From NCBI GenBank assembly GCA_946479435.1, contig CAMLFX010000065.1, positions 1 to 18,670 on the forward strand: a stretch of DNA of 18,670 bases. The letters are read 5' to 3'. The notes under the pieces are model-generated. The model had not been told where the DNA came from, did not search any database, and was given only the letters and a program-made list of their open reading frames with translations. Both the position numbers and the translations under genes were made by a program. Positions 16,073 through 18,670 of the stretch are shown here, one piece after another; position 1 is the first letter of the stretch, and every line of letters begins with the position of its first letter. The DNA is from an uncultured Sphingobacteriales bacterium (lineage in GTDB: Bacteria; Bacteroidota; Bacteroidia; Chitinophagales; Chitinophagaceae).

Positions 16073-17638
16073 TTATCCTTTGCTTTGTAGGCGTATCACC
16101 GGCACTATCATTTCCTCCAGCGATATGCCACCGTGCTGAAAAGTATTACGATAATAGTTCACGTAATGGTTGTAATTATTCGGGTAACACAAGAACACAT
16201 CTTCCTTCGCAAATATGAAGGTTGAACTTACATTAGGCTTGGGTAGCCCCGCCAGCTTAGGATCGCGGAAAGCAAGCACGTCTTTTTCCTCATACTGAAG
16301 GTTGCGGCCATGCTTGTAGCGCAGGTTAGTAGTTGTCTGCCTGTCGCCTACACATTTACTGGGTGTTTTTACACGTACGGTTCCATGATCCGTTGTTACC
16401 AGCAGTTGTATGTCTTTGTCAGCTATTTTTTTCAATGCGCGAAACAGAGGCGAGTGTTCGAACCAGCTCACAGTAAGCGACCGGTAAGATATTTCATCAC
16501 CTGCAAGTTCCTTCAGCACTTCCATTTCCGTACGTGCATGCGATAGCATATCAACGAAGTTGTACACTACAACCGTTAGGTCGTTGTTCAAGAAGTTGTG
16601 AATATTATCTTCAAACTCTTTACCATGTTCGTTGTTAGTTATCTTTACATATTGGGTTTTCAGGTGGTCAAGTCCCAGCTGTTTTAGCTGGTAACGCAAA
16701 AATGTTTCTTCAAACAAATTCTTACCACCTTCCTCGTCATCATTTTTCCATTCGTTCGGGAAGTGCTTTTCAATATCCATCGGCAGCATACCCGCAAACA
16801 AAGCATTGCGTGCATATTGTGTAGCAGTAGGCAGTATGCTGTAAAACATATCTTCTTCTACCGTCCGGTACGATTCGCTCATGATAGGCTGCAAAGCTTT
16901 CCATTGGTCAAAGCGCAGGTTATCTATCACTACCAGGAAGGTTGGTTTACCTTTTTCCAAATGCGGGGCTATTTTCCTTTTAAACAGATTATGCGACAGT
17001 AAGGGCCCGTCATCATTTTTTATCCACCCTGCGTAGTTTTTCGATATGTATTTGTAAAACTCTGTATTGGCTTCCGATTTCTGCGACTGCAGCACTTCCA
17101 TCATTTCCGAGCTATCACTTTTTGCCATCTCCAGTTCCCAATGCACTAGTTTTTTGTACAGGTCCTTCCATTCTTCATGGTCAAGGTTAGAGCTTAACGC
17201 CATAAACAGGTTACGGAAATCCTGTTGATAAGCAACAGTCGTCTTTTCTGAAACCAGTCTTTTGGTATCCATTATTTTTTTCAACGATAGTAATACCTGG
17301 TTAGGGTTCACCGGTTTTATCAGGTAGTCGCTTATCTGGCCACCTATCGCTTCTTCCATTATATTCTCTGCCTCGTTCTTCGTCACCATCACTACCGGCA
17401 GGTTGGGCAGTATCTCTTTTATCTTTGCAAGGGTTTCAAGCCCGGTAATACCCGGCATGCTTTCATCCAGCAATACAACATCTACGGTATTGTTATTCTC
17501 TTTCAGAAATTCCAATGCATCGTATCCATTGGTCAGAGGCGTTACTTCGTATCCCTTGTTCTTCAAAAACAATATCTGCGACTTCAATGATTCTATCTCG
17601 TCGTCTACCCAAAGTATCTCGCCTTGTATGGTGCTCAT
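16073..17638 (-). CDS. porX: T9SS response regulator PorX (receiver + PglZ domain)
   Basis: A 521-residue two-domain protein. The receiver domain (about 7-125) has the acidic pair Asp12-Asp13, phospho-acceptor Asp58 in LLDESMPG, Thr86 and Lys108, so all key residues are intact. A helical linker (about 130-225) leads to a PglZ domain of the alkaline-phosphatase superfamily. Its likely metal ligands and nucleophile are Asp239 (VVIDN), Thr271 (LPTATQYAR), Asp363 and His367, Asp417-His418 (TTDHGT) and His502 (QHGGISLEEM). PorX pairs with the kinase PorY in Porphyromonas gingivalis and controls T9SS gene expression and function; the PglZ domain was shown to be a zinc-dependent phosphodiesterase acting on oligonucleotides. 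PorY is not in this window. The length (518 in P. gingivalis) agrees. It is the first gene of a run with MoxR. Confidence 0.95.
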   Translation of the reverse strand: MSTIQGEILWVDDEIESLKSQILFLKNKGYEVTPLTNGYDALEFLKENNNTVDVVLLDESMPGITGLETLAKIKEILPNLPVVMVTKNEAENIMEEAIGGQISDYLIKPVNPNQVLLSLKKIMDTKRLVSEKTTVAYQQDFRNLFMALSSNLDHEEWKDLYKKLVHWELEMAKSDSSEMMEVLQSQKSEANTEFYKYISKNYAGWIKNDDGPLLSHNLFKRKIAPHLEKGKPTFLVVIDNLRFDQWKALQPIMSESYRTVEEDMFYSILPTATQYARNALFAGMLPMDIEKHFPNEWKNDDEEGGKNLFEETFLRYQLKQLGLDHLKTQYVKITNNEHGKEFEDNIHNFLNNDLTVVVYNFVDMLSHARTEMEVLKELAGDEISYRSLTVSWFEHSPLFRALKKIADKDIQLLVTTDHGTVRVKTPSKCVGDRQTTTNLRYKHGRNLQYEEKDVLAFRDPKLAGLPKPNVSSTFIFAKEDVFLCYPNNYNHYVNYYRNTFQHGGISLEEMIVPVIRLQSKG

Positions 17639-17672
17639 TATGCTATAATTTTTCTGATTTTATAATATTAAC

Positions 17673-17704
17673 TAAAATTACGTTGCCTTTACTGCATACT
17701 CCAA
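17673..17704 (-). promoter_or_regulatory. Candidate promoter of porX
   Basis: On the minus strand TTG (17702-17704), 21 nt, then TAATTTTA (17673-17680), one base from TAnnTTTG. It would give a leader of about 25-30 nt before the ATG at 17638. It is found by eye in an AT-rich divergent region. Confidence 0.4.
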
Positions 17705-17735
17705 CGGTTTAACGCAAGTTTTACAACCTTTAGGC

Positions 17736-17766
17736 TTGTTATAACGTGCAGAACCAATTACTATTG
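17736..17766 (+). promoter_or_regulatory. Candidate promoter of the GNAT gene
   Basis: TTG (17736-17738), 20 nt, then TACTATTG (17759-17766), one base from TAnnTTTG, about 26 nt before the ATG at 17793. The 154-nt divergent region would thus hold two overlapping-range promoters, for porX and this gene. Confidence 0.35.
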
Positions 17767-17792
17767 CAAACAAGGGAAAGATCCATAAAACT

Positions 17793-18257
17793 ATGCCTTT
17801 ACAAAATACTGAAATAACCATCAGGCGCGCTGTAGAAGCCGATTGCACACGTATGCTGGAACTGGTACAGGAACTGGCAGTTTTTGAAAAAGCGCCCGAT
17901 GCTGTAACTGTGACTAAAGAGCATTTTATACAAAGCGGCTTTGGCGATAACCCCATTTGGTGGGCTTTTGTGGCCGAAGTTGATGGGCAGGTGCAGGGCT
18001 TTGCTTTATACTATATACGCTATTCTACCTGGAAGGGGCAAAAGATGTACCTGGAAGACATATTGGTTACCGAAGCATACAGGGGTAAAGGTTTAGGTTC
18101 GCTTTTGATGGATGCTTTGATAAAAGAAGCTGCTGACAGAAATCTTCATGGGCTTACCTGGCAGGTGCTCGAGTGGAACGAGCCTGCAATAAAATTCTAC
18201 GAGCGCTACAACGCACGCTTCGATAATGAATGGGTAAATGTGATGCTCGATTTTTAG
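17793..18257 (+). CDS. GNAT N-acetyltransferase, SSAT/thialysine-acetyltransferase-like
   Basis: This 154-residue cytoplasmic acetyltransferase uses acetyl-CoA. The CoA-binding motif A is YLEDILVTEAYRGKGLGS (86-103; R97-G98-K99-G100-L101-G102). It is followed by motif B with VLEWNEPAIKFYERY (125-139), in which Tyr136 is the usual general-acid position. The phrases YSTWKGQKMYLED and EWNEPAIKFY closely resemble eukaryotic spermidine/spermine and thialysine N-acetyltransferases (SAT1/SAT2 type), so a small amine such as a polyamine or thialysine is a likely substrate. This is inferred from resemblance, not proven. It is divergent from porX and convergent with the outer-membrane gene, with the two stops overlapping by 4 nt. 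Confidence 0.9.
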   Translation: MPLQNTEITIRRAVEADCTRMLELVQELAVFEKAPDAVTVTKEHFIQSGFGDNPIWWAFVAEVDGQVQGFALYYIRYSTWKGQKMYLEDILVTEAYRGKGLGSLLMDALIKEAADRNLHGLTWQVLEWNEPAIKFYERYNARFDNEWVNVMLDF

Positions 18258-18670
18258 TTGAGATAATTCAGTTCGAAATAACCTTCCCTGAGGTATGCGG
18301 GACATTTGTAGGTTTTCAGCTGAAACGAGATGTTGAACTGGAACATCAGGTATTGGTCTTTGGTAGAGCTGGTACCACGCTGTTTCCCTGCCCTGCCTAA
18401 AGGTTCATTGCTTATTTCTACCGATCTATCTTGCAAAACGCTTGCAGGGCTTGGGTTCATGCCATCTACAGGAAATTTGTCCTTACCCACGTATGTAGCG
18501 CTCACATCGTCAATATAATCAGTTAACGTAAGGCGGTCAGCCACTTCGAAACCAAAATTCAACCCCGGCCGCAGCCAGTATTTAAATCCTGCACCAACAG
18601 GGAAACATATATTCATATTGCTATACGCCCTATTGCCATACCCTACCAATTGCCCTTCTGTACCCAGATC
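18254..18670 (-). CDS. DUF6089-like outer-membrane beta-barrel protein, C-terminal part (cut by window edge)
   Basis: This is the C-terminal 138 residues of a protein whose beginning lies right of the window; the reading frame is open to base 18670 (DLGTEGQLVGYGNRAYSN...). A TTG-initiated start inside the window is not real, because the homologous region continues upstream. The sequence shows amphipathic strands (ICFPVGAGFKYWL, LNFGFEVADRLT), the phrase LTDYIDDVSATYVGKDKF, and a C-terminal strand QYLMFQFNISFQLKTYKCP. This resembles the small DUF6089 outer-membrane proteins of Bacteroidota, of unknown function. Its stop codon overlaps the GNAT stop. No terminator is visible at the junction. 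Confidence 0.65.
   Translation of the reverse strand, partial: DLGTEGQLVGYGNRAYSNMNICFPVGAGFKYWLRPGLNFGFEVADRLTLTDYIDDVSATYVGKDKFPVDGMNPSPASVLQDRSVEISNEPLGRAGKQRGTSSTKDQYLMFQFNISFQLKTYKCPAYLREGYFELNYLN

Overview
The window looks like chromosomal DNA of a Bacteroidota member, most likely a Chitinophagales/Chitinophagaceae relative (inference). The grounds are type IX secretion system (T9SS) genes (porQ, porX), proteases with T9SS type A C-terminal sorting domains, Bacteroidota-type promoters (TTG / TAnnTTTG), a lack of obvious Shine-Dalgarno sequences, and a Bacteroidota-type FabI. No rRNA, tRNA, CRISPR array, insertion sequence or phage gene was seen, and no stretch above 300 bases lacks a gene.

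Layout. 1-1760: an AT-rich gene for an unrecognised secreted protein, closed on both sides by bidirectional terminators. 1749-2550: a small hypothetical gene (minus) divergent from a small XRE-type regulator (plus) that has its own terminator. 2586-6526: two tandem paralogous M1-family zinc metallopeptidases, each with signal peptide and T9SS sorting domain. 6575-7432: a TerC-family membrane protein. Its stop lies 2 nt from that of the convergent gene porQ. 7435-9435 (minus): fabI followed by porQ, a likely two-gene unit. 9572-12448 (minus): gcvP, full length, with a clear promoter and a strong terminator. 12569-17638 (minus): a compact run porX - MoxR-type AAA+ ATPase - secreted TPR-like protein - DoxX-like membrane protein. 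17793-18257 (plus): a GNAT acetyltransferase divergent from porX. 18254-18670 (minus): the C-terminal part of a DUF6089-like outer-membrane protein cut by the window edge.

How the genes fit together. Type IX secretion is the recurring theme. PorX is the PglZ-domain response regulator of T9SS, PorQ is an outer-membrane-associated component that acts at the cell-surface end of the pathway, and the two M1 peptidases are predicted T9SS cargo. The most interesting unexplained part is the porX-MoxR-TPR-DoxX run. The MoxR ATPase lacks its usual DUF58 and von Willebrand partners and instead overlaps an uncharacterised secreted TPR-like protein by 8 nt. The remainder (FabI, GcvP, TerC, GNAT) is housekeeping or general metabolism.
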